Assembly: GCA_963930645.1 (NCBI GenBank)
Contig: OZ005660.1
Span: 199,786,927 to 199,850,926 of the forward strand
Source: Salticus scenicus
Lineage: Eukaryota > Arthropoda > Arachnida > Araneae > Salticidae
Length of the DNA stretch: 64,000 nt
Direction of reading: 5' to 3'
The first letter of the stretch is position 1; each line of letters starts with the position of its first letter. This document shows, piece by piece, positions 1 to 10,965 of this stretch. Made by a program: the position numbers and the translations under genes. A model generated the notes under the pieces. That model did no database searches. It was not told the origin of the DNA and saw only the letters and a program-made list of their open reading frames with translations.

Positions 1-1380
1 TATAAATAAAAAACATGCTGTTTTTTTTTTTTTTTTTTTAAGTTTTAAAATAAATGCTTATATTTCCGTTATTTAACACGCTATCGTCCCACAAATTGTA
101 TTGTGTTTATATTTACATATCCTAAAATTACAGATCATTTCGTTCACGTAACGATACAGGGTGATCACAAACATTATTGATTTTGCTCACTTTGTTATCG
201 GCTTCCTAAATGTTATCTTAATCCAAACTTCACTAAAAAACATGGGACAGACCCAGTTCTTTAAATACCTAATGTTTGAAAACACACAAAGGGAAAAGTT
301 TTAAATTGAAGGAAACTGACTGTTTGCAAACCTTGCTGAACTTTCGAGCAAGAATGTAATTCAACTTTTATTTTATCTTATTTCGAAAATTTCTGTACTT
401 TTCTTCCGGTATGAATAATAATAAATAATATATATTTCCATGCGGGAACATGATTCACTCCCCCCCTCCCCCCCAAAATGGACTTGCACCTAATACCTTT
501 TCGCTTGTAACTCTATCAAGACATAATTTAAAGCGTATACTTTTTTTCTGCACTACCTTCATCTCAGAAACTTGAATATGAAATCAAAAATCGGGGTTGT
601 CGTTGGAAAAAATGCAATTGATGCCAGTTTTAATATGTAAACGAACAATAAACAAAAAATAACTATATATTTATAAACTAGACTTTATTTCTAATCGGTT
701 GGCACCAACAGCATATTTTAAGGACGATTTGCGGTGAAACTAGTTCAAGGAAGACGATATATTGTAGTAAAGACTATCTTATCTTTACTACATTGATGCT
801 TCTGCACTTAGTTGTCTTTATTATATTGCAAATATCTTCACGTGACGCAGTCTCTTTTGTATAAGGGATTTTTCACGTGTAAACGCACAGAAATGTGTGT
901 CACTAACAGTACCAAAATAATAATAATAATAATAATAGTATGTAAATAAATAAGCAAATAAAATAAAATAAGGTGTTATACAATTCAAAATGTCACAACA
1001 GTGGCTCTTTTGGTAATAAATAAATACAAGTATTTAAAAAAGCAATAAATAATCTTCAAAAGTACATTCCGTATAACTCAATTTTATTTTTTAACTACGC
1101 ATACACGTAGTAAGCACAGATTCTAAATGAAAGTTCCAATGAATAGCCGAATTTAAATTTTAATTCGTGTCTTTTCTAATTTTCATAGTGATAAAACGTT
1201 GTTACTAGTAAGAACACGAAATTACAAATTCTCATAAATATTTCGCATTTTTATTAATAATTTTGCGTAAAATCGGATTTCGACTATTTACTTTAATGTA
1301 TAAAAATATGTTTTATGTTTAAGTTTCATATTTCTATAATAAAATATTCATCATTAGTTAATTTTTTATATTCAAATCTC
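1..1380. other. AT-rich stretch without recognisable gene
   Basis: No open frame of useful length and no recognisable domain on either strand. The stretch holds homopolymer and short simple repeats (T run near 20-40, C run near 460-475, AAT repeats near 915-938) and nothing I can assign to a known element. Confidence 0.6.
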
Positions 1381-1414
1381 AGATTTGTTAAGGAGGGTAG
1401 GGAGGCACAAAAGT

Positions 1415-1560
1415 GCCTGTTCTATTGGGCAAATGAGTTGACAAGTAACTGAGCTGTGGGGGTTGACGTACCTATTGGGCAAATACACTGTGGGAAGGAT
1501 TTATTGGTCAGGCAAATGAGCTGTCGTGTAATTATATAACAACTGAACAGCGAACAAATG
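1415..1560 (+). promoter_or_regulatory. Possible promoter-like cluster (ATTGG boxes plus TATA)
   Basis: Three inverted CCAAT motifs lie about 30-50 bp apart: CTATTGGGCAAAT near 1420, the same motif near 1472, and TTATTGGTCAGGCAAAT near 1501. They are followed by a TATA-like ATTATATAAC near 1530. This spacing is typical of a RNA polymerase II core promoter. No gene follows, because MITE sequence begins about 40 bp downstream, so the assignment is an inference and could be chance in AT-rich DNA. Confidence 0.3.
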
Positions 1561-1643
1561 ATCACGATGCGCGCCGGAGTAGCACACCAGATCACTACTA
1601 TGCTAGTGGGCGTTTCTTTCGCAATTTGTATGTTCTTTATTTC

Positions 1644-2182
1644 TTAAAACTTTTGCGACCGCTGACGTAGATTCACGTAAATTTGAAAATCTGTAACTCC
1701 ACCAGTGGGCGCTTCTTTCGAAATTTGTATGTTATTTACTTCTTAAGAATATACCCAGTATTCATATTTGTACAGTTAATGTATTTTGAATACAAATTTT
1801 GGGGTCGTACTTTACGCCCTTTTTTCAGGACACTTTCAGAGATAAAAAATTTCCGCCTATTTTGCCCCCACTAATTTCGTTCAGAAATACATATGATGCA
1901 TTTATAGGAATGTGCCATGATTATACAGGATAGAAATTGTTTTATAAAAGTAATCGTAGCAATAAATATGAAAATTTCTCATTTAAGAGAGTGTCCTAAA
2001 AAAGGGCGGAGAGAACGACACAAATTCTTTGATTAGAAAGAGTATAATTATAATGTATGTCCATTTGTATTATAAATGTGAATACAAAATTTTTGTACTG
2101 AAATATTATATTTTGGGAGAATAAGCCCACAGGCGGACATTGTTGTCAAAAAGACAAAAACATGCTGTAGCGAAAGTGTTAA
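1644..2182. mobile_element. TTAA-flanked MITE, GCGACCGC family (inner copy)
   Basis: The left end is TTAA-AACTTTTGCGACCGC and the right end is CTGTAGCGAAAGTG-TTAA, so it has terminal inverted repeats and a TTAA target duplication, which is the piggyBac superfamily signature. A palindromic element (about 1802-2016) is nested inside. Related copies lie at 15436-15620, about 16441-16620 and 43532-43842. Confidence 0.7.
1802..2016. mobile_element. Nested palindromic hairpin MITE
   Basis: The left arm contains CGCCCTTTTTTCAGGACACT and the right arm contains AGTGTCCTAAAAAAGGGCG, so the arms are inverted copies. It interrupts the TTAA MITE at 1644-2182. It belongs to the loose group of hairpin elements in this window that carry a CGCC(C)TTT block in the arm. 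Confidence 0.55.
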
Positions 2183-2392
2183 GAATATACGCAATATTCA
2201 TATTTGTACAATTAATATACTATGGATACCAATACTCTGATTAGAAAGAATGTAATTATAATGTATATACATTTGTAATATAAAAGTGAATGCAGAAAAC
2301 TTTGTTCTGAAATATTGTAACTTGGGAGAATAACGCCCGCAGGCAGACTTTACTGTCCAAAAGACAAAAGTATGCGGTCGCGAAAGTGTTCA

Positions 2393-2590
2393 TATAGGTG
2401 GCAACATTTTAATTTATTCCAAAGCATTTTTCGCCCCGCCTTTATTAAAAGAATATTTTTCTCCAACACATAACAACGATAAAATAAGAAAATATTACTC
2501 TTAAAAAATAAGTGTTATGTGTTAAAGGCGGAGCTAAAAATGTTCCAGAATAAATTAAAATATTGGAATTATCTGGCTTCTTTGCTGTTG
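2393..2590. mobile_element. Palindromic hairpin MITE
   Basis: The arms CGCCCCGCCTTTATTAAAA and TGTGTTAAAGGCGGAGCTAA, with outer ATTTTAATTTATTCCA and GGAATAAATTAAAAT-like sequence, are inverted copies around an AT-rich centre (about 2490). Non-coding. It resembles the other hairpin MITEs of the window in layout but not in its outermost bases. Confidence 0.5.
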
Positions 2591-2599
2591 TATTATTTT

Positions 2600-4380
2600 T
2601 CTACAGATATTTCTATCGCATTTTTAAAATAATGTGTCGTGATTTAATAGGATAGAGATTATTCTGTATAAGTAGTGGAAGGAAAAAGCATCGGAAATTT
2701 TTCGTTCCTGAAAATGTCATGAAAGTAAGGGCGGGGAGAAGAAAAACTTAAAATTATACAAAAGATTAACTGTCGTTAGAATTTGACATAAAGCTAAAAA
2801 ATTATGTAGGTTTACAAAAATTATTATTGCTTAAAAGCTCACGATATATTAGTGCCATCACTGTTCATAATATTAGAATGTTAGAGAAGCGTGTTTCTGT
2901 GAGAGATATTTTTATAAAATAATAAAATAAATAAATAAATAAAACCATAAAAACGTTTTCCCAAATATGTGCAATTTTCGACAAATGTTTTGCTCCACAT
3001 ATCATTGAACATTTAAAGCATTATTTATTTATTTTTAAAGTTTTAACATAATATTTCTGGTGCATGTTATCAATCTATCATTAAATTTCACAGAATTTGA
3101 AATTAAAAATAATTTTATTTCCTGAGAAAACATATATATTTAATATAAATATTTGTATCAAATATAAATTTTATTGCGGATGTTCGAAAAAAGATATTAA
3201 ATATAAGTTATCTGATTACTTTAGCAATTTTAACTATAATAGTTTAATAAAAATTCAGCTGTTATCTTATTATCTTAATATTTTTATATAAATTTAAAGC
3301 AATTTTCATTAAACTTTTACATAGATGCAGATCATCGTATATTTTATAACATTATTTATGAAATCCACAAAGTTTTTAAAAGAAAACTCTTTCACACCAG
3401 AAATCATTAGACATTTTTATTTAAATATATTTTGTCTTGGCTCTAAAAGCTAATAGAATAAATTGCCCTTCTAGATACTGTTAAAGTAACAGGCAGTCTG
3501 TAAATTTGAAAGAAGGGTCTGGGTCAGACTAGTGTCTCACCGCAGCGCCGGCCCCCTGCGAAAACTTAAGGGCCCTCTTCACTCAGCATTTCCTTTTCTA
3601 AAATCTAATGTTATCCTATGTAAAACTTTCTTTGCACTTAAAACAGTGACATATTAATTGATTGAGACGCGGTTTTTTTTATTGGATTACTCTCATTTCG
3701 TAAACTGACGCAGCTTTTGTAGATTTTATGAAAAAATAACAGTTGTTTTTTAAGAAAGCTGTTTTATTGCAATATTTGGGTTAATGCATTAAATGGCTTA
3801 TAAAAAACTCTTTCAATTTTTTAAAACAGAATTTAAAAAGCTGCGTCAATCTCAAAGAGTTTAATTCAATGCGGAAAAAAATCCTGTATTTTAATAAAAT
3901 TTTAAATCAATTAAATTTGCAAAGAAAGTCCAAAAATTTTACAAATTTGTGCCGATTTTCCTCTTTGACACACCCTTTATCTGGCTACGCCTCTCGTTCG
4001 TGGTTTCGAAGAAAAGATGTTTACATTTCTGTGGTGAAGATACGTCTAGGCGTTGTGGTTTTTTATTCAGTTATTAATTTTTTTTTAATATTATTATTAT
4101 TATTATAGATTTCACCTGTATTACGGATGTGAGTAACATAACAATTTAGAAGACAATCGTTCAGAGACTTATTTATAGGACATATATGATCACATTTTAT
4201 TTTAAATAGTTTTTCATTGCGCGTAATACTAATATTATATGAATACTTTGTACATAAATCTGATATTTTACTGATAATGCCACGATTGACAATATACAAA
4301 AATTTTTTTTTAACAAGTTATATAAAACTTTTTACTAAATTAAGCAGATTTTCAATAATAAATTTTATTTTAAAGTATAT
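2600..4380. other. AT-rich stretch with fragment of a TTAAGGGCCC element
   Basis: No gene was found. Near 3573 the sequence TTAAGGGCCCTCTTCACT matches the terminal sequence of the fold-back element at 23849-24336, so a truncated copy probably begins here and runs toward 3860. The rest is AT-rich DNA with short AAT and AATA repeats. The small open frames in it are AT-driven and not protein-like. Confidence 0.5.
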
Positions 4381-4382
4381 AA

Positions 4383-4883
4383 TCTGGTGTGGCACCCACA
4401 CGACTTTTTATTACCCTACATTTAAATTTTATAAAGAGAAATTCAGATTGAGGAATAAAATATCAAGTACTGTATAAAATTCTATAGTAAAAAGAATTTA
4501 AGCTAGCTTTACGAATAATTTAATTTGACAAATAATTTTCTGGGGAAGGGCGGAGGGGAGTACCACCCTTCTCAACCCACATTTGAAACTAATATCTACA
4601 TTTCTATAGAATTCACGACTAATATTAAATTTAAAATTATGTTCAACAATAACTTTCAATCACATTTATTGACAACTTTAATCCGTATCACTCGTTGAAA
4701 CTTATCAATATTGATCAAACTGTTCAAGTATGAATTTCATATGAACTTTAAAATATAACGCTTGAGTTCACTGCCGGTATTTAGTTTTTAAAGTTACACT
4801 GATAACAGACTCACAAAGAACAACTGTTAAAAACTTTGTTTAATTATTCACGGAATCTCAAAATACGTAGTTATTTAAAATAA
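4383..4883 (+). mobile_element. Hairpin-ended repeat, subfamily B, 5'-end copy
   Basis: It begins TCTGGTGTGGCACCCACACG, a small stem-loop (GGTGTG with CACAC) followed by ACTTTTTATTACCC. This is the diverged 5' end also seen at 4884, 29733 and 35555. A GC-rich GAAGGGCGGAGGGGAG block follows near 4545. No open frame. The 3' end is not recognised, because the next copy begins at 4884. Confidence 0.5.
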
Positions 4884-5460
4884 TCTGGTGTGTCACTCAC
4901 ACGACTTTCTCTTACCCTGAAATTTAATACTATAAATACAGGTTGCAGATTAATAGGTAAGATAACGAGTACTGTTATGTAAACCTATGTTAAACAATTC
5001 ATATTAAGCTTCTGAAGAGTTTTATATGATAATTAGTTCTGTGTGAGAGGGGCGGTAGCCCCACTCAACCCCCCGTTTCATTAATGCACCTACATTTATA
5101 TAGAATTTTATTTGGTTATTAAAAAATAATTTATTAAAATTATTATTTAAAAAAATTGTCTTTTATGATAAGGCAGACGATTTCCATATTAGAGAAGTAG
5201 TATAACACCAAATATCCAAAAAAGTCCATTTTATTCTCAATAAAAAAAAAAAAAAAAAAAAAGCTTTTTTTTTCGTTAAAAGTAAAAAAAATCGATAACT
5301 TTGTTTTAAATTATCGCAGATCGATGGTTCAACCATTCGTTTTAAAGGTATTGGCGAGCTCTTTTGAAAGATACCCATCATGAAAATTTACTCCCCTCGA
5401 GGGGGGACTTCCCCCCCAGGGGGGGAGGCGAGGCTCCTACATACACAATTTTTTTCCCCA
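4884..5460 (+). mobile_element. Hairpin-ended repeat, subfamily B 5' end joined to a subfamily C body
   Basis: It starts TCTGGTGTGTCACTCACACG then ACTTTCTCTTACCCTG. From about 5160 the sequence matches, in the same or inverted orientation, the module at 13588-13850 and 14303-14640 (the landmarks GATTTCCATATTAGAGAAG and GATACCCATC). It ends near a G/C-run block at 5398-5430. The join of two subfamilies suggests nested or recombined copies. Confidence 0.45.
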
Positions 5461-6019
5461 GTTAACTGTCTCTATTACAAAATACATATATTTGTTTCAT
5501 TTGGTTTAATGCAGTCTATAGACGTTAAACTCTATTTTCCTGCAATTTCCCCCATAGACGTAATGTATTAGAATTATCTTGATTGTACCTGTACACGAAC
5601 CATTTGCTTGATTTCCATTTACTCGATTACTGTATATCGTTTTTCTTATTCAGGAATTAGAAATAAGAATTTTGGAATATTGTTTACTCACTTTCACAAT
5701 TTATGTTAGAGAGCATAGGTTTTTTTATAGTACTATATTTTTTATTAGTATTATGTATATAAACATATGAAGTATTATATTCACTGTGAATATTCAAAAT
5801 ACAACACACTGAAATGTAAATAATCTATTGAACTTATTGTATTTATTATAACTGTTATTTAGTACATTGAAAATTTAAATAATTCTTTGTTTGTACCTTC
5901 ATTTTCCTTCTGTACTTTTTTTTTTTTTTTTTTAACTTTTATTATATATTTTAATATAACTTTATGGCATGTGTATACATATATATATGTATGTATGTAC
6001 ACGTGTATGAGTTTATAAA

Positions 6020-6160
6020 TACAGTGGAACCTGTAAAAGTGACCACCTGACTAAAGTGACCATTTTCCAATTTTAAAGAGACTTTATAAAGTGACCACTG
6101 GCGTATAGTGACCATTTTAGCCGGTCCCTAGGGTGGTCACTTTAGACAGGTTCCACTGTA
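6020..6160. mobile_element. pogo/Tc1-like MITE with TA target duplication
   Basis: Terminal inverted repeats CAGTGGAACCTGT at the left (from 6022) and ACAGGTTCCACTG at the right (to 6158) are flanked by TA on both sides. Internal GTGACCAC repeats extend the palindrome. The length (about 137 bp) and the CAGTGGAACCT terminus fit non-autonomous pogo/Tigger-type elements. No coding capacity. Confidence 0.8.
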
Positions 6161-6299
6161 TATGGGTTTCAATCGATAATGTTACCTTCTGAGCATAAAC
6201 AAATTCAATAAAATAAAAAGAATTGTTTCCACATCGTAGTATTTGACTTCATTTAAATCAACATAAGTGATGGATTTTTTTTTTTTTTTTCCAAATGAC

Positions 6300-7500
6300 G
6301 CGGCATTTGCGACAAGCAATGGCTTATGAAGAAGCCGCCATTTGGTTTCAAAATGGCGGCTACAAATTACTAATGGGCTTAAGGATATTTAAGTGATAAA
6401 TCCATTTTTCAACTTTGGTTTGAACGGATTAAGTATTTCAAAAGTTACCACGATAACAAATTTTCAAGTGGCCGCCACTTGAAAACAGTATAATAGAGGA
6501 AGTTGCCCAGCCAACTCGTTCAAGATATTCGAAGCATAAGTTCAATGTCCAACTTTGGTTCGAATCAGTGCAGTATATCAAAAGTTATTGTTATGACAAA
6601 TTTTCAAGCGGCAATCTAAGTGTCTACAACTTAGAAACAAAATGGCGAAGCGACTTGTCCATTAAAATCATTACAAGATATTTCGATTATAAGTTCGTTG
6701 TCCAATTTTAGTTCAAGTTAAATTAGTATTTCAAAAATTACCGTGATATGAAATTTTAAAGTTGCACCGTGATTTCAAGTGGCCAATACTTGTAAAAAAA
6801 AGACAGAATGAGGTGAACAGCGAACTTATCTTAGATGTTTGAATGATAAATCAACTACCCAAATTTGATACAAATTCATTCAGTATTACAAAAGTTATGA
6901 TGATAATAAAATTTTCAAGTGGCCGCCACTTGAAAATAAAATTGCAGAACAAGTTATCAAGCGAACGTATCCAAGATATTTGAACCATAAGTTCACTGTC
7001 CAACTTTTGTTTGAATCAATTTAATATTTTAAAAGTTATCTTGATGGCACATTTTCACGTGACAGTGTGATTTCAAGTGGCTGCAACTTGAAAATAAGAT
7101 GTTGGAATAAGTTGCCCAGTGAACTCATCCAAGATAATTTTATGATAAGATCACTGTCCAACTTTGGTTCGAATTGAATCAAAATTTAAAAAGTTATGCT
7201 TGTAAAAAGTTCATTAATAAAGTTCATCGAGACCCTTATGTTATGTATATTTACATTAAAATACAAACAAATCTGGCTTTAAATACACTTTTCACAATGT
7301 GGGTTTGAAATTTTCAAGTGGCCGCCACTTGAAAACAAAATGTCAGAGCAACTTGGTTACCCTACTCATCCAAGATATTTATAAGATCAGTTAGCAATGC
7401 AAATTTGGTTCGATTTGGAGTATTATTTCGGGAGTTATCGTGATGACAAATTTCATTATAAATAGACAGATAAATATATAGATAAACGAAGTGGTTGCAA
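6300..7500. repeat. Decayed tandem repeat, about 140-170-bp units
   Basis: The motif TTTTCAAGTGGCCGCCACTT, itself centred on a palindrome, recurs near 6465, 6605 (diverged), 6776, 6916, 7074 and 7315. Between recurrences each unit carries CCAAGATATTTGAA, GTCCAACTTTGGTTCGAAT and AAAAGTTATCGTGATGACAAA. Spacing is 140, 171, 140, 158 and 241 bp, the last apparently enlarged by an insertion. It is not coding in any frame. Possibly the internal tandem block of a larger transposon. Confidence 0.75.
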
Positions 7501-7509
7501 TAGGACGAT

Positions 7510-8039
7510 TTAAAAAAAAATCATCCTAAAAAGTTTTTTTTTTCCTAAAAAAAACCTGTTTTTTTGCCTACCCTTCGAAAAAAAGCATTTGGATGATATT
7601 GTGATCACTGACATACATACACATACATCATCATCATCATCATCATCATGAAAATAGTAAAAATGAACTAATGGGACCTCAAAACATGTAGATACGTCAA
7701 CATCACAAAGCCAGAATTTTGTCACGATTACAATGATTTCCTTACGTATGTATTTTCGGAAAGCAAAAAACTGCATGAAAGGTATGTGAATCATTTCATT
7801 TCATCATGCCTAATAACTAATTTTTAAAAGGTATATGTGTCTATGAGAGAGGAAATGACAATGCAGTTGTAAACAATGGAGGGAAAAAGTGGAGGATTGA
7901 AATTCAAGATATAAAATATACCTTTACATCCACCCTTAGAAAAATACAAATATTTCATTTATTAAATATTGTAAATTTTGCTTATTCCATGTCTATTTTG
8001 AAAAATTCAAATTGATTATACAAACATATTAATAAAATA
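7510..8039. other. AT-rich spacer with (CAT)n
   Basis: Contains a (CAT)n microsatellite near 7626-7650 and no supportable gene. The open frame on the minus strand here is created by that repeat. Confidence 0.5.
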
Positions 8040-8239
8040 TCTGGTGTGAAACAACAACACGACTTCCATTACAAACTATTACACATATTATATGCATTTT
8101 TTGGAGATAATGTGATCACAAGATATAAAAGTGACCTAAAGAAGTAGAAACCTAACATTTTTCTGGTAAGATAAACTTTATACACATGTAAAGACATATA
8201 AAACGAAGCGTACATAAAGCGAGGTAAAAAATAAGGAAA

Positions 8240-8276
<37 letters not shown>

Positions 8277-9025
8277 AGAGTTATTTTTTGAAACACCAAT
8301 TTTCGAGATCTACCTAAACTTCTGACCTACCTAAACAGGGAAGCAGTTAATTTTCCTCTAATAATTACGTGATACATAAGAAAGAAATGGATTTATATAA
8401 CAATTTTCAAGAAAATCGTTAAAGCCGTTTTTGAGATACCAAATTTTGCCAAAACTCAATCATTGTCAGGAAAACAATAAATACATACAAAAGCATATTT
8501 AAAAGTGAGTTAATATGGCGAGTTTGAAAAAAAATCCGTACAGCTGGTTTTAAAGGAACGCGCGTCCGAGACCTGAAATTGAGCTATTTATACAGACCGC
8601 CTGTCAATTTTTCTGAACTAACCAGCTACATCATTCGAAAGGACATCTAATAGAGTGTTTATGTAACAAATTTGAAGAAAATCGTTAGAGCCGTTTTTGA
8701 GATACGGACTTACGGACACACTTACGGTTTCTGATGTCACACTTCCGGTTTTTCAATTTTCTCCAAAATATGGAAAATTCATTTGTACACCAGACTTGTT
8801 TCAATTCTAAAGTTTCGTAGTTCTATCTTTATTAGTTTCCGATACATAATAGCCAGAAGATCCTCCCCCCCCCCCCCACACACACACTGACCAATTGCCA
8901 AAAACCACTTTTTTGGACTCAGAGGACCTTAAAACGTGTAAATCAGGTGAAATCTCGATATCGAATTTTCAGACCGAATACAAATACTTCCATTACATAC
9001 TGTAGTAGGGTAATGGAAGTAATTT
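8040..9025 (-). mobile_element. Hairpin-ended repeat, subfamily A, copy 1
   Basis: The left boundary is TCTGGTGTGAAACAAC followed by CACGACTTCCATTAC. The right boundary is a hairpin, ACTTCCATTAC with GTAATGGAAGT, at about 8987-9021. The copy at 9313-10295 has the same features in inverse order. Internal landmarks on the minus strand are TCGATATCGAGATTTCACCT, a GT-rich microsatellite (C/A run at 8867-8887 on the plus strand) and a sentence-like repeat around CGTTAGAGCCGTTTTTGAGA. There is no transposase. Layout resembles non-autonomous Helitron2/Helentron elements, but that is an inference. Confidence 0.6.
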
Positions 9026-9312
9026 TTTTTTTTTTTTTAATTGAAAGAATAAAGATAACTTTTAATTTACTACTCGCAAATAATTAATAGTGAATAAAAG
9101 TGGACGAAATGGTATTTTATCTGGGACGGTTTTAACCAGGTTTTTTCGATTATGGAAAAAAACCGAACAACCCTGTATCAACATAACTTAAATAACTTCA
9201 GGAAATTCAAATTTGGTATTTTGAAATTGATATGTGGCTGCTACTTGTAAAGTTGATCAAGACTGGCAAGTTTCAAGACACATTAATAAGAGTCTTGTAT
9301 TTGATTTATTTT
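9026..9312. other. Spacer between two inverted repeat copies
   Basis: About 290 bp of AT-rich DNA between the two head-to-head subfamily A copies. It contains GTGGCTGCTACTTGTAAAG, which resembles the unit of the tandem repeat at 6300-7500. No gene. Confidence 0.4.
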
Positions 9313-10295
9313 TACTTCCATTACCCGACTACCATAGGTAATGGAAGTATTGTATTTGGTCCAAAAATTCGATATCGAGATTTCACCTGATTTACATGTT
9401 TTAAGGTCTCCTGAGTTCAAAAAAGTGGTTTTTAGCAATTGGTCTCTGTGTGTATGTATGTATGTGGAAAATATTCTAGCTATTATATGTCGGAAACTAA
9501 TAAAGACAGAACTACGAAACTTTAGAATTGAAACTGTTCTGGTGTACAGATAAACTTTTCAAATTTTGGTGAAAATTGGAAAGCAGAAGTGGGACATCTG
9601 AAACCGGAAGTGAGGCCATAAGTCCATATCTCAAAAACGGCTCTAACGATTTTCTTTAAAATTGCTGTATAAACACTCTATTATATATCCTTTCGAAGGA
9701 TATAGTTGGTTAGTTCAGGAAAATTGATAGGCGCCCTGTACAAATAGCTAAATTTCAGGTCCTGCAAATGCTTTCCTGTCAAAACGGCTGTATGTTTTTT
9801 TTTTTTTTTTTTTTTTTTTCAAACTGACCATATTGACCCTCTTCTAATATCCTTTTACATATAATTGTTGTTTTCTGGCCAACAATAAATTTTGTCAAGC
9901 TTTGGTAAAAATCGGTATCTCAAATACGGCTCTAACGATTTTCTTGAAAATTGCTACATAAACCCATTTTAGATATCCTTTCTCATGCTTTACTTGGTTA
10001 TCACAGGAAAATTAATAGTCATCCTGATCAGACAGATCAGTTTTACATCTCGAAACTTGGTGTTTCAAATAAATAAACTCTGCCAATTTTCTTCCCCTTT
10101 CTTTAAAAAAAAAATATCGCTGTGCAAACTCTGTTTTATGTTTTTACACGTGTATTAACTTTCCCTTACCGGAAAAGTTTTAGGTGTCTATTTCATTAGG
10201 ACAATTCCATGTCTTCTGTTAACATTATCTTCAAAAATTGCATATAATACGTGTAATAGTGGGTAATGGAAGTCGTGTGGTTGTTTCACACCAGA
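9313..10295 (+). mobile_element. Hairpin-ended repeat, subfamily A, copy 2
   Basis: It starts with the hairpin ACTTCCATTACC / GGTAATGGAAGT (9314-9348), followed by ATTGTATTTGGTCC, TCGATATCGAGATTTCACCT, a GTATGTATGTATG microsatellite (9452-9466), two blocks of ATCTCAAAAACGGCTCTAACG type, and the terminal GGTAATGGAAGTCGTGTGG...TTTCACACCAGA. The terminal TAATGGAAGT repeats the hairpin arm. Non-coding. About 983 bp, nearly the same length as copy 1. Confidence 0.6.
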
Positions 10296-10417
10296 TTTTT
10301 AAATAAATGTAGGCACTATAATTCAACACTATTTATATATTATACTACTTATAAAAAATTTGACTTGTATAAAGAAACACGTATAAATAACAACACAAGT
10401 ACACTTTCTTTAGAAAA

Positions 10418-10510
10418 CAGAGCTGGAGGACTTGTGCGACCGCACCTGTCCGTGATCTTCGAAATACGATCCCGAAGGTCACGACCTGTCGCACACCCCG
10501 TCCAGCTCTG
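10418..10510. mobile_element. GC-rich stem-loop, possible hAT-like MITE
   Basis: CAGAGCTGGAGGACTTGTGC at the left pairs with the inverted CCAGCTCTG end at the right; an inner stem (GTGATCTTCG with CGAAGGTCAC) extends the structure. The CAGAG terminus fits hAT-type inverted repeats, but the 8-bp flanks (TTAGAAAA and CGTTCAGT) do not match, so insertion is not proven. Confidence 0.4.
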
Positions 10511-10579
10511 CGTTCAGTAGTCTGAGCTCCAGAGTGCAGATAACCCATCTCTATATATCAGTAATGTTATAATGTTATA

Positions 10580-10800
10580 TATCTTTGTTATTTTTTAGTT
10601 AAATTAATTATATCAAACCGCAAGTTTAATCATAAAAATATTTTCTTTTGTTAAATTTCATTGTTACAGAATTCGCCGATATAACTACTGAAAGCCTAAA
10701 ACGGGCTGAATATAGAATAAAATACTTCGTCGGGTCGGGCTACGTTATTAAAATACATATAAATAGACTAGCAGGCTACGCCCGCTTCGCTGGTCACTAT
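10580..10800 (+). repeat. Dispersed repeat copy (also at 14700-14890)
   Basis: TTAGTTAAATTAATTATATC, then AAATTTCA(T/C)TGTTAC, GAAAGCCT(A/G)AA and CGGGCTGAA recur in the same order at 14700-14880. It ends in CTACGCCCGCTTCGCTGGTC, a motif echoed near 51270. Non-coding and of unknown class. Confidence 0.5.
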
Positions 10801-10900
10801 TTTTAAATGAATCATTATAATTAATGAATTCTCAAAATTGCATTAATTTTTATCATGTGGAAAAAAAAAAAAAAAAAAAAAAACTCTGATCGGGAAAAAT

Positions 10901-10950
10901 GTCGCACCGGGTCCCCACTGCCTTCGGCAGCGTAGACCCGTGCGCGATTG
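10901..10950. other. GC-rich nested stem-loop beside the satellite
   Basis: CTGCCTTCGGCAG is a perfect short hairpin, flanked by GGGTC/GACCC and GCAC/GTGC pairs. It stands out in AT-rich surroundings and lies 16 bp before the start of the tandem array. Role unknown. Confidence 0.5.
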
Positions 10951-10965
10951 CATATATATGAGCTC

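Larger units (their letters stand above)
1597..2400. mobile_element. TTAA-type MITE (outer copy), split by a second copy of itself
   Basis: The left part (about 1597-1647) and right part (2179-2400) form one copy of a MITE whose internal TTAA was used as the target by a second copy (1644-2182). The segment ending CTTTATTTCTTAA and the segment starting TTAAGAATATAC are contiguous in the inner copy (near 1720-1760). The right end carries GCGGTCGCGAAAGTGTT, the terminal sequence of this family, followed by TTCA rather than TTAA. No coding capacity. Confidence 0.65.

Noticed and set aside
7510..7794. Open frame with poly-Asp
   Set aside because: It is translation of a (CAT)n microsatellite.
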